DNA of 40,984 nt from Candidatus Brevefilum sp. (GTDB lineage: Bacteria; Chloroflexota; Anaerolineae; Anaerolineales; Anaerolineaceae): positions 1 through 40,984 of the forward strand of contig JAHYJN010000021.1 of the NCBI GenBank assembly GCA_019428905.1. The letters run 5' to 3'. The notes below the pieces were generated by a model. The model was not told the origin of the DNA. It worked only from the letters and a program-made list of their open reading frames with translations, and made no database searches. The translations under genes were made by a program, and so were the position numbers. Within the stretch, counting starts at the first letter, position 1. Every line of letters begins with the position of its first letter. Positions 17,684 through 24,875 of this stretch are shown piece after piece.

Positions 17684-18532
17684 TTACCGATAAGACACAA
17701 TAAAGACCGGTGACTCCAGCACCTGTTTGCACATGATTGGTTGTGAGTAAATCGTCGTGCATTTTACCCATACCCCCTCAAAATTTACCAAAATGTCCAT
17801 TTGCGCTAAGTTTTCATCAAAAGCGATCAATGTCAAGCGCCGAGATCTTGGTAATATTTCTTCCAGACCCTCCACTGTTTTCATGCGTTTTTGGCGGAAT
17901 AGTAATTTATCAATTTCCTTTCCTTGATTGTCGATGGCGAATTGAAATAAATCATCAAGCGCTTGAATCGGTTCACGAAAATGTTTGTTGGTGAGTTCAT
18001 CACCTGCAGAACCAGCCAACCCCATCATCAAACCACATACCAACACGAAACTAAGAATGGCTCCCTTATGTGAAGATAACAAAACAACATCAACCAGGTT
18101 GTTTTCCAGCAAACCACAAACCAAGACTGGCAATGCAATCACAATGATGCCAACTATTTTAAATTGATTCACATTGGCCACGATGGGATAGTCGATCCAA
18201 TCAATCAAACTCGGTTTAAGCACTTTGAGTAGAAGGGGTGAGATTTGATAGGTTATCCAGAATGTCAACCAAACCAGCATCAAACCAAAGGCTATCCAAA
18301 GCGCAATCGTAACGATGGCTTTAGAGATTTTAATGCTAACCCAGCCGACCAAGCACCCTGTCAGGCTGCAAATAACCAGCCCTGGCAAGATTTTAATCCA
18401 TGGAAAAGCAACATGCATTTTTGCCAAAGCAATACCATCAATTCCCCATGCAGTCAGTGCATAAGCAACGCCCGCCACCAGCCCGTAAATGGCACCAAGG
18501 CGCTGTCTCCTTAAATTAAATGGTACAGCCAT
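17684..18532 (-). CDS. Uncharacterised multi-pass membrane protein
   Basis: I do not recognise this 282-residue protein. It has a short basic N-terminus (NLRRQRLGAIYG) and about six hydrophobic segments, at roughly 13-32, 44-68, 73-95, 125-142, 157-175 and possibly 97-108. A soluble C-terminal region of about 105 residues follows, rich in charged residues (DDLFQFAIDNQGKEIDKLLF, KTVEGLEEILPRSRR) and ending in a beta-like stretch. GGAG lies ten bases before the ATG, and a perfect TATAAT lies about 35 bases upstream of the start. It stands alone between operon 1 and a repeat island, with no partner gene. The composition looks like a real gene rather than a chance frame. No function is proposed. 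Confidence 0.7.
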   Translation of the reverse strand: MAVPFNLRRQRLGAIYGLVAGVAYALTAWGIDGIALAKMHVAFPWIKILPGLVICSLTGCLVGWVSIKISKAIVTIALWIAFGLMLVWLTFWITYQISPLLLKVLKPSLIDWIDYPIVANVNQFKIVGIIVIALPVLVCGLLENNLVDVVLLSSHKGAILSFVLVCGLMMGLAGSAGDELTNKHFREPIQALDDLFQFAIDNQGKEIDKLLFRQKRMKTVEGLEEILPRSRRLTLIAFDENLAQMDILVNFEGVWVKCTTIYSQPIMCKQVLESPVFIVSYR

Positions 18533-18565
18533 AATTTCTAAACTCCAAGTGAAACGTGTAAATCC

Positions 18566-18592
18566 ATTATAATGCTATTTTCGTTAAGACAA
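18566..18592 (-). promoter_or_regulatory. Candidate promoter for the membrane protein gene
   Basis: On the minus strand, TTGTCT (18587-18592) and a perfect TATAAT (18566-18571) are separated by 15 bases, which is shorter than ideal. The predicted leader is about 30 nt. Confidence 0.4.
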
Positions 18593-18722
18593 AACAATCG
18601 TTTTCTTATGCAAATAACCGAAGAATATTGGCGTGCGGTATGCTGCACAACCATGTTTAGCCTGTTGGCATGGGAATTTTTATGTCAATCCAAGCCATCG
18701 GTGTCGCTAACACAATTCTTTT

Positions 18723-18962
18723 GTCCCCCGGGATTTCCGCGACAACGTAGAAATCAAAATAGTGCCTCCTGCTGATGAGATTCATCAATAAAATATCTTC
18801 TTAAAATCCCGGGGGTCTATGTTTTAATTTTCTACCTCTGGTAAAGCAAGACTAGAAATATGCAAGCGTATCCAAACACAAATCCCGGGGTTCTTTGTCT
18901 TATAATGGCTGAATTTTTCCTCGTATCCCATTTAGCGCAATCTCCTCAGACCCCCGGGATTT
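18723..18962. repeat. CCCGGGGGTC hairpin array D
   Basis: Four arms lie at 18723 (inverted), 18804 (direct), 18880 (direct, with one changed base, GGGGTTC) and 18949 (inverted). The middle unit is the TATGTTTTAATTTTCTACC type also seen in arrays B, E and F. Confidence 0.85.
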
Positions 18963-19045
18963 TAAATAACGTTTTATCTATGTTTGCACAATGACGACCT
19001 CGTAGAGACGCATCTGGCCCCGATCGCGCAGGGTTCAAACACAAA

Positions 19046-19069
19046 TCTAATCCGTAGCGACGTTGCATG
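19046..19069. repeat. Perfect 24-bp palindrome AGCGACGTTGCA/TGCAACGTCGCT
   Basis: This is a close relative of the palindrome at 7420-7447, where the arms read GAGACGTTGCA. It lies between arrays D and E, in noncoding DNA that also holds CGATCGCGCAGGGT segments shared with about 7565. Confidence 0.8.
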
Positions 19070-19194
19070 CAACGTCGCTGCGATCGAGCCGGAAATTACC
19101 CGTTGCCTACCCCGTAGAGACACCTCTACCCCCGATTGCGCAGGGTCTCCTGACCCTGCGCAGATGAGAACACGAGTGCAAACACAAATCTTTT

Positions 19195-19503
19195 GTCCCC
19201 CGGGATTTCCGCAACAAAGTGGAAATCAAAATACTGCCTTCTGCTTATGAAATTTATCAAAATATTATCTTCTTAAAATCCCGGGGGTCTATGTTTTAAT
19301 TTTCTACCTCTGGTAAAGCAAGACTAGAAATATGCAAGCGTATCCAAACACAAATCCCGGGGGGCTTTGTCTGATTATGGTTGTATATTTTTCTCGTATC
19401 CCAATTAGCGCAATCTCTTCAGACCCCCGGGATTTTAAACAACGTTTTGTCTATGTTTGCACAATTACCACCTCGTAGCGACGCCCCGCCGGGGCGTCTC
19501 TAC
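19195..19503. repeat. CCCGGGGGTC hairpin array E with adjacent GTAGCGACG hairpin
   Basis: Arms lie at 19195 (inverted), 19276 (direct), 19352 (direct, GGGGGGC variant) and 19422 (inverted). A GTAGCGACGCCCC/GGGGCGTCTCTAC hairpin follows at 19475-19503, then the CATTGCGA interrupted by IS110 copy 2. This is the same module order as array A with copy 1 and as the empty site after array B. Confidence 0.85.
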
Positions 19504-19521
19504 CTTTTGTCATTGCGATTA

Positions 19522-20592
19522 CTATGACCCTGTCAAGGGTATTTGTGAGGTTTTTAACGATTGTTTCAATCGTTGTGGATGAATAGAACGATAACCAGCG
19601 ATGTAAGGAGTCTTTGTTCGTGCGATCGCACATACCATCCTCAAAAGTTTATTTGCAATATTGTTGATTACCAATTTTTTCTCTTTCCCTTCTGCAACCT
19701 TTCGAATGAAATAGTGAGTGTACATCGGACAGTGTTGCCGAACTGACATGGCTGCTAAATGGATCAAACGCCGCATTGCTGATGGACCGTAATGCCTTGA
19801 GGTGGCTTTCTTGTATCGAGAAGTGCCACTGCTATCCTCGTAGGGACAGATGCCAATATAAGCCGCCAGTGCCTTGGGATTATATGGCTCTGGCGCTGAA
19901 TGCATTGTCACTACCAAAAACGTTGCCAAAGTCTTTCCAATTCCTGGAACAGTTTCTAGTAATTTCTGTAGTTCCTTTGCTGCTGGATCTTCGTCAATCA
20001 GGCGTTGTATTTCCGCTTCAATCTCTTTGATGTGTTTTTCAAGTTCTTTGATCGCCTTTTGATGCACGCCTTCTGCTAGTGGTGTCCGCACAACTTTGCG
20101 CTTGATGGCTCTATTTGCGTTCTTATGCCCTGTTTTTTGTACCACAAGCTGTTCCCGCAGCGTCAAAAGGGTCTTTATTTGCTCTATTGCTACGTCTTTG
20201 GGTTGCCAATCCCTGAGTTGATCAAAGAATCGGTATGCATATTCTGCAATCTGTCGGCTATCGACGGGATCGCTTTTGTGGCCTTCTGGGTCAAAGGCCC
20301 GTTTGACTTTCAAAGGAGCTTCAATAACCAGTTGATACCCATTGCTCACTAAAAAGTATGCCAGGGCTTCTCCATAAACCCCGGTGGCTTCCATGCACAC
20401 AATGCTGTTGGTGGGTATTGCTTGATTTGTTTCCAGCCAATATCGATATTGACTGAAAGTATCGTAATCATTTTCAAACGTGGTCGGTTTAGCTACAATC
20501 TCCCAGCCTGACTGCTCTTTAAATTGTCCTATTGATGCAGTAAAAGTTTCCGATGCTATATCAATACCTACAAAGTATTTCGGTCTGTTCAT
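19522..20592 (-). CDS. IS110-family transposase (DEDD recombinase), copy 2
   Basis: This 356-residue DEDD recombinase carries the same D11/E68/D108/D111 set and SSG serine region as copy 1. The start is the ATG at 20592 with AGGAGG five bases upstream. The last 70 or so codons differ from copy 1 at many silent positions but at only three residues (one I/M near 290, and SV versus QI at 350-351). Both copies have therefore been under selection as working proteins since they separated, while the rest of the gene was made identical more recently. Both can be expected to be active with either guide RNA. Confidence 0.93.
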   Translation of the reverse strand: MNRPKYFVGIDIASETFTASIGQFKEQSGWEIVAKPTTFENDYDTFSQYRYWLETNQAIPTNSIVCMEATGVYGEALAYFLVSNGYQLVIEAPLKVKRAFDPEGHKSDPVDSRQIAEYAYRFFDQLRDWQPKDVAIEQIKTLLTLREQLVVQKTGHKNANRAIKRKVVRTPLAEGVHQKAIKELEKHIKEIEAEIQRLIDEDPAAKELQKLLETVPGIGKTLATFLVVTMHSAPEPYNPKALAAYIGICPYEDSSGTSRYKKATSRHYGPSAMRRLIHLAAMSVRQHCPMYTHYFIRKVAEGKEKKLVINNIANKLLRMVCAIARTKTPYIAGYRSIHPQRLKQSLKTSQIPLTGS

Positions 20593-20617
20593 TTCAGCCT
20601 CCTGGTGTAAATGGTGT

Positions 20618-20790
20618 AAAATGAGATTAGTCGAACATTGTGGATTGAACTTTCTCCATGTATTAGTCTCCTGGACGTCATTACTATCTAGTTTTGATCC
20701 ACACAAGGGCTGGGTCTTCATCGCAATTCAGGCTTGGTGTCCTTCGAGAGCCATAGACTTATTCAGCCCTTGTTCGACTAACCTCATCTT
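20618..20790 (-). ncRNA. Predicted IS110 bridge RNA, copy 2
   Basis: This segment is identical in sequence to the copy 1 prediction (offset 11,511 bases), so it has the same closing stem, target loop with ATTGCGA and donor loop with ATAGTAAT and ATGGA. Being identical, it gives no independent covariation support. Confidence 0.72.
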
Positions 20791-20962
20791 AGCACAGCTT
20801 GTTCTCTTGACCTAACTAAGTCTAATGGAGAAGCTTCGAAGAAGCGCCGAAGCAATCTCGATAGTGGACATACCGGAGAATTATTCTTTTTGTGATTAGT
20901 TCACGGGAGGCTTATTCTGAGATTGCTTCTTCGCTGCGCTCATCGCAATGACAATTTAACTT

Positions 20963-21202
20963 GTCCCCCGGGATTTCTGCGACAAAGTGGATCTAAAAAT
21001 ACCACCTGCTGTTGATAAGATTCGTCAATAAAATATCCTCTTAAAATCCCGGGGGTCTATGTTTTAATTTTCTACCTCTGGTAAAGCAAGACTAGAAATA
21101 TGCAAGCGTATCCAAACACAAATCCCGGGGGTCTTTGTCTGATTATGGTTGAATATTTTTCTCGTATCCCAATTAGCGCAATCTCCTCAGACCCCCAGGA
21201 TT
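20963..21202. repeat. CCCGGGGGTC hairpin array F
   Basis: Arms lie at 20963 (inverted), 21044 and 21120 (direct) and 21190 (inverted, CCCCCAGG variant). It ends just beyond the operon 2 terminator. A REP-like GAGATTGCTTC element (about 20920-20952) precedes it. Confidence 0.85.
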
Positions 21203-21204
21203 CT

Positions 21205-21241
21205 AAAGAAAAAGAGGTTGATTCTGTCTTGAATCAACCTC
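21205..21241 (-). terminator. Intrinsic terminator of ABC operon 2
   Basis: On the minus strand, GAGGTTGATTC and GAATCAACCTC form a perfect 11-bp stem with a 6-base loop, followed at once by TTTTTCTTT. It lies 21 bases after the stop of the last operon 2 gene and is the clearest terminator in the window. Confidence 0.88.
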
Positions 21242-21262
21242 CTCAATCCTAATCAAGTTTAG

Positions 21263-21517
21263 CTATTTGTAATAATCCCCGTACTGATCCTCTTGTTGAT
21301 CCTTATACTTTTTCTCAGTCCGCTTGATTTTCACCAGGGACACCATCCCGATAAACCCGATCAACATCCCGGCTACAGACAACCCGTATGCCAGGAAGTT
21401 CAAAAAGAACGTCGACCGCAGGATCTGCAACACCATCAACCAGGGCAGCACCATGCTGACCAGCATCATCGCGCCCCCCAGCGCAATCATCTTCCAGGGT
21501 TCCATTTTGAGCATCAT
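21263..21517 (-). CDS. Small two-helix membrane protein at the end of ABC operon 2
   Basis: I do not recognise this family. The 84-residue product has two hydrophobic segments, about 8-30 (MIALGGAMMLVSMVLPWLMV) and 38-60 (FLAYGLSVAGMLIGFIGMVS). A charged tail follows (KIKRTEKKYKDQQEDQYGDY), probably in the cytosol by the positive-inside rule. The start I prefer is the ATG at 21517, which overlaps the upstream ATPase stop as ATGA and so is likely translated by coupling. An earlier start at 21532 would only extend it inside the ATPase gene. It is followed directly by the operon terminator, so it belongs to the transporter transcript. A role as an accessory transporter subunit is only a guess from position. 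Confidence 0.72.
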   Translation of the reverse strand: MMLKMEPWKMIALGGAMMLVSMVLPWLMVLQILRSTFFLNFLAYGLSVAGMLIGFIGMVSLVKIKRTEKKYKDQQEDQYGDYYK

Positions 21518-22560
21518 TTGTATAACCAGCAAGCCACCATTTGTTCCGGCTTCGGTGTGAAGTGCGGTGGCACCTCAACATCACACAGACCATCGATCTT
21601 ATACGGGCAGCGGGGATGGAACCGACAGCCAGCGGGCGGCTTGACCAAACTTGGCGGCTCACCCGGGGGCACATCGCGATAGCGGGTTGCGTTTGCTGCA
21701 TCCGGATCGGAGGTGGCTTCCATCAACGCCTGCGAATAGGGATGCAGCGGATCGTGCACAATGCTGTCAATCAAGGTCTTCTCAACCGCCTGACCGGCGT
21801 ACATCACAAACACACGCTCGGAGAAATAACGTACCGTCGAAAGGTCATGAGTGATGTAAATCACTGCCAGGTTATGCTTTTGCTGCAAGGCTTGCATCAA
21901 ACGCAAAATCTCCACCCGCACAGAGGCATCCAGCATCGAAACGGGTTCATCAGCCACGATCAGCTTGGGCTCCAGCTCCATGGCACGCGCCAGCACCACC
22001 CGCTGCTGCTGCCCGCCGCTGAGCATGTGCGGGAACTTTTCCAGAAAGTCTTCTGGCGGGCTCATCTTGACCTCTTCCATCGCCCGGTAAATGCGCTCTC
22101 GGCGTTCGGCTTTGTCCTTAATCCCGTTGATGATCATCGGCTCTTCCAGGATGGTTTGAACATTCATAAATGGGGGTAAGGCTCCATAGGGATCCTGCTG
22201 CACATAGCCCACATTTGAGCGATATTCGCGCATTTCTGATGCTTTAAGCTCGCTCAGCCGCCGGCCTTCAAAAAAGATATCGCCAGCCGTGGGCGGGTAG
22301 AGTGCCAAAATACTCTTCATTAATGTGGTCTTGCCGCAGCCCGATTCTCCCACAATTGCAATCGTTTCGCCATAATGCAGGTCAAAACTGACGCCATCCA
22401 CCGCGTGCACGTACCCGGAAATGCCGAATCCAAATTTACGCAGCTCAAACCAGACCTTTAAATCCTGGACAGAAAGTAAAACCTCATCTTTACGATGATC
22501 CTTTGCTGCTCCTCCAACCTGGGCTTCATGTGCTTGTGTCATTGTTTTATCCATCTTCAA
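21514..22560 (-). CDS. Oligopeptide-type ABC transporter ATPase, OppF-like (operon 2)
   Basis: This is the second ATPase of operon 2, 348 residues. Motifs are Walker [14 protein letters not shown] near residue 70, Q-loop VQQDPYGALPPFMN, signature LSGGQQQRVVLARAM, Walker B LIVADEPVSMLD and ITHDLSTV. The C-terminus has CRFHPRCPYKIDGLC. The start is uncertain: TTG at 22560 has AAGGAG at ideal distance, while the ATG at 22554 is the commoner codon with longer spacing. The N-terminal 25 residues before LLSVQDLKVWF are an unusual extension for the family. The gene lies nine bases after the OppD-like gene and is coupled to the small membrane protein downstream. Confidence 0.92.
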   Translation of the reverse strand: MKMDKTMTQAHEAQVGGAAKDHRKDEVLLSVQDLKVWFELRKFGFGISGYVHAVDGVSFDLHYGETIAIVGESGCGKTTLMKSILALYPPTAGDIFFEGRRLSELKASEMREYRSNVGYVQQDPYGALPPFMNVQTILEEPMIINGIKDKAERRERIYRAMEEVKMSPPEDFLEKFPHMLSGGQQQRVVLARAMELEPKLIVADEPVSMLDASVRVEILRLMQALQQKHNLAVIYITHDLSTVRYFSERVFVMYAGQAVEKTLIDSIVHDPLHPYSQALMEATSDPDAANATRYRDVPPGEPPSLVKPPAGCRFHPRCPYKIDGLCDVEVPPHFTPKPEQMVACWLYK

Positions 22561-22569
22561 TATTTCTCC

Positions 22570-23529
22570 TTATTTCACATGCAGCCAGCATTTTACCGTC
22601 CGTCCTTCAATGTTGACGGTCGGGGGTTCTTCATCACAGGGCTCGTATCTTGAAGGGCAGCGCTCAGCAAACCGGCAGCCCGTCGGCGGGTTGAGCAGGC
22701 TGGGCGGCTGTCCGACAATAAAATCCGGTTCCTGCCGGGCACGCAGCCTGGGCACGCTGTTCATCAACTTGATCGAGTAGGGATGCAAGGGCGCTGCAAA
22801 GAACCGGTGGGCATCCCCCGTCTCGACAATCTGCCCGGCATACATCACCGCCACATCATCCGCCAGCTCACTGGAGGTGGCAATATCATGCGTGATCAGG
22901 ATAAAACTCATCCCCAGATCCTTTTTGATGCGCTTGAGCACATTGAAGATGTTGGCTTGGGTCAACACATCCAAGGCCGAGGTGGGTTCGTCTAACACCA
23001 CCAGCTCTGGCAGTGATACCAACGACATGGCAATTGCCACCCGCTGGCGCATCCCACCGCTGAGTTCGAAGGCATAGCGATCAAGAAAGTCGAGGGGCAC
23101 ACCCACATGCTGGAACATGGTTTTGGCCTGCTGCATGGCGACGTCTTTACTCATGTCGTTGTGGATGATGGCCGGTTCAGCCACCTGGTCGCCCACTTTC
23201 AAGACCGGGTTGAGCGAATTCATCGCTGCTTGCGGTACCATCGACATCTTAACCCAGCGCATTTTCAGGCGGTATTCCTCATCCTTGAGCGTCATGGTAT
23301 CCAGCCCGTTCAGCATGATCTTCCCTGAATAGGTGTCCACATTCTTGGGCAGCAAGCGCAAGATCGCTTTCGCCATCGAGGTCTTGCCGCAGCCCGACTC
23401 GCCCACGATCACCACGGCGCGGTTGCGGGCCAATTCAAAATCTACACCATCCACCGCTCGTACAACGCCATGGGTCGTGCGGAAGAATAGTTGTAAATCT
23501 TTTACACTTAATAACGTATCACCTGTCAT
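22570..23529 (-). CDS. Oligopeptide-type ABC transporter ATPase, OppD-like (operon 2)
   Basis: This is the first ATPase of operon 2, 319 residues. It shows Walker [15 protein letters not shown]-loop region MSMVPQAAMNSLNPVLKVG, signature [15 protein letters not shown], Walker B LVVLDEPTSALD and ITHDIATS. The C-terminal HPY region carries CRFAERCPSRYEPC. The VPQAAMNSLNP form of the Q-loop is common in ATPases of the peptide and oligosaccharide subfamily in Thermotogae and Chloroflexota relatives (recalled, not searched). It begins five bases after the permease stop. Confidence 0.92.
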   Translation of the reverse strand: MTGDTLLSVKDLQLFFRTTHGVVRAVDGVDFELARNRAVVIVGESGCGKTSMAKAILRLLPKNVDTYSGKIMLNGLDTMTLKDEEYRLKMRWVKMSMVPQAAMNSLNPVLKVGDQVAEPAIIHNDMSKDVAMQQAKTMFQHVGVPLDFLDRYAFELSGGMRQRVAIAMSLVSLPELVVLDEPTSALDVLTQANIFNVLKRIKKDLGMSFILITHDIATSSELADDVAVMYAGQIVETGDAHRFFAAPLHPYSIKLMNSVPRLRARQEPDFIVGQPPSLLNPPTGCRFAERCPSRYEPCDEEPPTVNIEGRTVKCWLHVK

Positions 23530-23534
23530 CGATC

Positions 23535-24875
23535 TTATACCTCTCTCAATTTGGGGTTAAAGATACGGTCGAGCGCAAAACCGATCATTGCAAAACCCAA
23601 ACCCGTGATCATCAATAAGGCTGCCGGCTGTAAGACCCAGTAATAATACCCATTATATAAGGCGCCGTTCATCTGGGCGTCGTTAATGATCTTGCCCCAG
23701 GTGGGCAAAACAGGGTCACCCAAACCCAACACCGCCAGTGAAGCTTCCAGGAAAACATACGAAGGGATGGCGCTGATCAAGCCGGGGATCAAGATCGGGA
23801 TGATGCGGGGCACTAGGTAGCGCGAGATAATGCGCCAGTTGCCCGCTCCATACGAGCGGGCGGCTTCAATATAGGCCGCTTCCTTGATCTGCAAAAAGAT
23901 TGCCCGGTAATTCTTAATGGCCGCGCCAAAAATACTGATCAAGATCACCACCACCAGCATGGTCCAGATGCTGCGACTGTAGAAAACCCCCACCATGATC
24001 AAGATCGGTAAGAACGGCAAGAGCATATAGATCTCGGTGATGCGCTGGATCAGGTCGTCAACAATTCCGCCAAACCACACGCCGACGGCTGCAATGAACA
24101 TGGTGGTGAAGGTCGTCCCGATCGCAGCTAGAAAGCCGAAGGAGAGGGCAATCGGTGCACCCCATAACAGAGGTAATAATAAATCACGCCGGCGATGATC
24201 CGTGCCGGCCGCACCGTGCACCTGCCCAAAACTGATGAATTGGGCCTCAATATCCGAGCCTTCTTCGAAGACGATTGTATCCACATGCAGCTCATAGGTG
24301 CCCTGCTGTACTTCGTAGGGTACCACATCCGGAACCCGCAATAACCCAATCCGGGCAGGAACCCCATCCAAATTGCGCACCAACCGGTCCTGCAAGTCAA
24401 AGCGCACAACCTCCCTTTGCCTTGAAGTCACATCGGCAATCTTAATCCGTTCACCCTCAGGTGTGTACCAGGTCAGGGTTACAAATGGGGACTTCTCCTG
24501 GTACTTAGCCGTCAGGACCACCTGGATTTCCTGTGGAAAATCGTCATAAGGATAGTCAAACTCAAACACCATCTGGATGTCCCACATGCCCGCCGCAACT
24601 TCTGTGACGGTCTTTTTAATCCCAGCTTCCGGGTCAGCGCTGTCAATCACGATCGTTTCAGGTAGTTTACTGCTGGTGAACCAGTTGGTATACGTCGGGC
24701 GGGCTGTTCGCGGGGATGCCCCTTGCATTTCCTCACTCCCGCGCCATTCCGCAATCGCCTGGTCATAGGGGATGGTAATGACCACATAAATAGACAGCAC
24801 CACCAGGAACAGGATCATGATTGTCCCAATGATCGCAGAGGGGTACTGCTTGATGCTTGCAAAGAATTTTTTCAT
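23535..24875 (-). CDS. OppC-like ABC permease with a large inserted extracytoplasmic domain (operon 2)
   Basis: This is the second permease of operon 2, 446 residues, about 100-150 longer than usual OppC proteins. The first helix lies at about 14-36. Residues about 40-205 then form an extra, beta-rich domain (WDIQMVFEFDYPYDD, SPFVTLTWYTPEGERIKIAD, YELHVDTIVFEEGS) before the usual permease core resumes at HGAAGTDHRRRDLLLPLLWG. Five helices follow, with an EAA-type loop (KEAAYIEAARSYGAGNWRII) at about 330-350. By the topology of the family the insert would lie outside the membrane, next to the binding protein. The start ATG overlaps the OppB-like stop as ATGA, with GGAGGG upstream. Confidence 0.88.
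   Translation of the reverse strand: MKKFFASIKQYPSAIIGTIMILFLVVLSIYVVITIPYDQAIAEWRGSEEMQGASPRTARPTYTNWFTSSKLPETIVIDSADPEAGIKKTVTEVAAGMWDIQMVFEFDYPYDDFPQEIQVVLTAKYQEKSPFVTLTWYTPEGERIKIADVTSRQREVVRFDLQDRLVRNLDGVPARIGLLRVPDVVPYEVQQGTYELHVDTIVFEEGSDIEAQFISFGQVHGAAGTDHRRRDLLLPLLWGAPIALSFGFLAAIGTTFTTMFIAAVGVWFGGIVDDLIQRITEIYMLLPFLPILIMVGVFYSRSIWTMLVVVILISIFGAAIKNYRAIFLQIKEAAYIEAARSYGAGNWRIISRYLVPRIIPILIPGLISAIPSYVFLEASLAVLGLGDPVLPTWGKIINDAQMNGALYNGYYYWVLQPAALLMITGLGFAMIGFALDRIFNPKLREV

Larger units (their letters stand above)
19517..20829 (-). mobile_element. IS110-family insertion sequence, copy 2 (intact)
   Basis: This element has the same length, orientation and insertion point as copy 1: CATTGCGA on the left, GAGAAGCTTCG on the right, and GA core copies at 19517-19518 and 20828-20829. 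The segment 19727-20865 is identical to 8216-9354, whereas the roughly 210 bases at the transposase 3' end differ at about 19 positions. The flanking module also matches but is diverged. Confidence 0.88.

Noticed and set aside
7685..21202. Integron attachment (attC) cassette array
   Set aside because: The arms lack the GTTRRRY and RYYYAAC core sites, nothing coding lies between elements, and no integrase is present.
21541..22179. Long plus-strand frame opposite the operon 2 ATPase
   Set aside because: It is antisense to a clear ATPase gene and has a His/Arg-rich composition typical of shadow frames. The same applies to plus-strand frames opposite proA, proB, glmU, the PBPs and the transposases.
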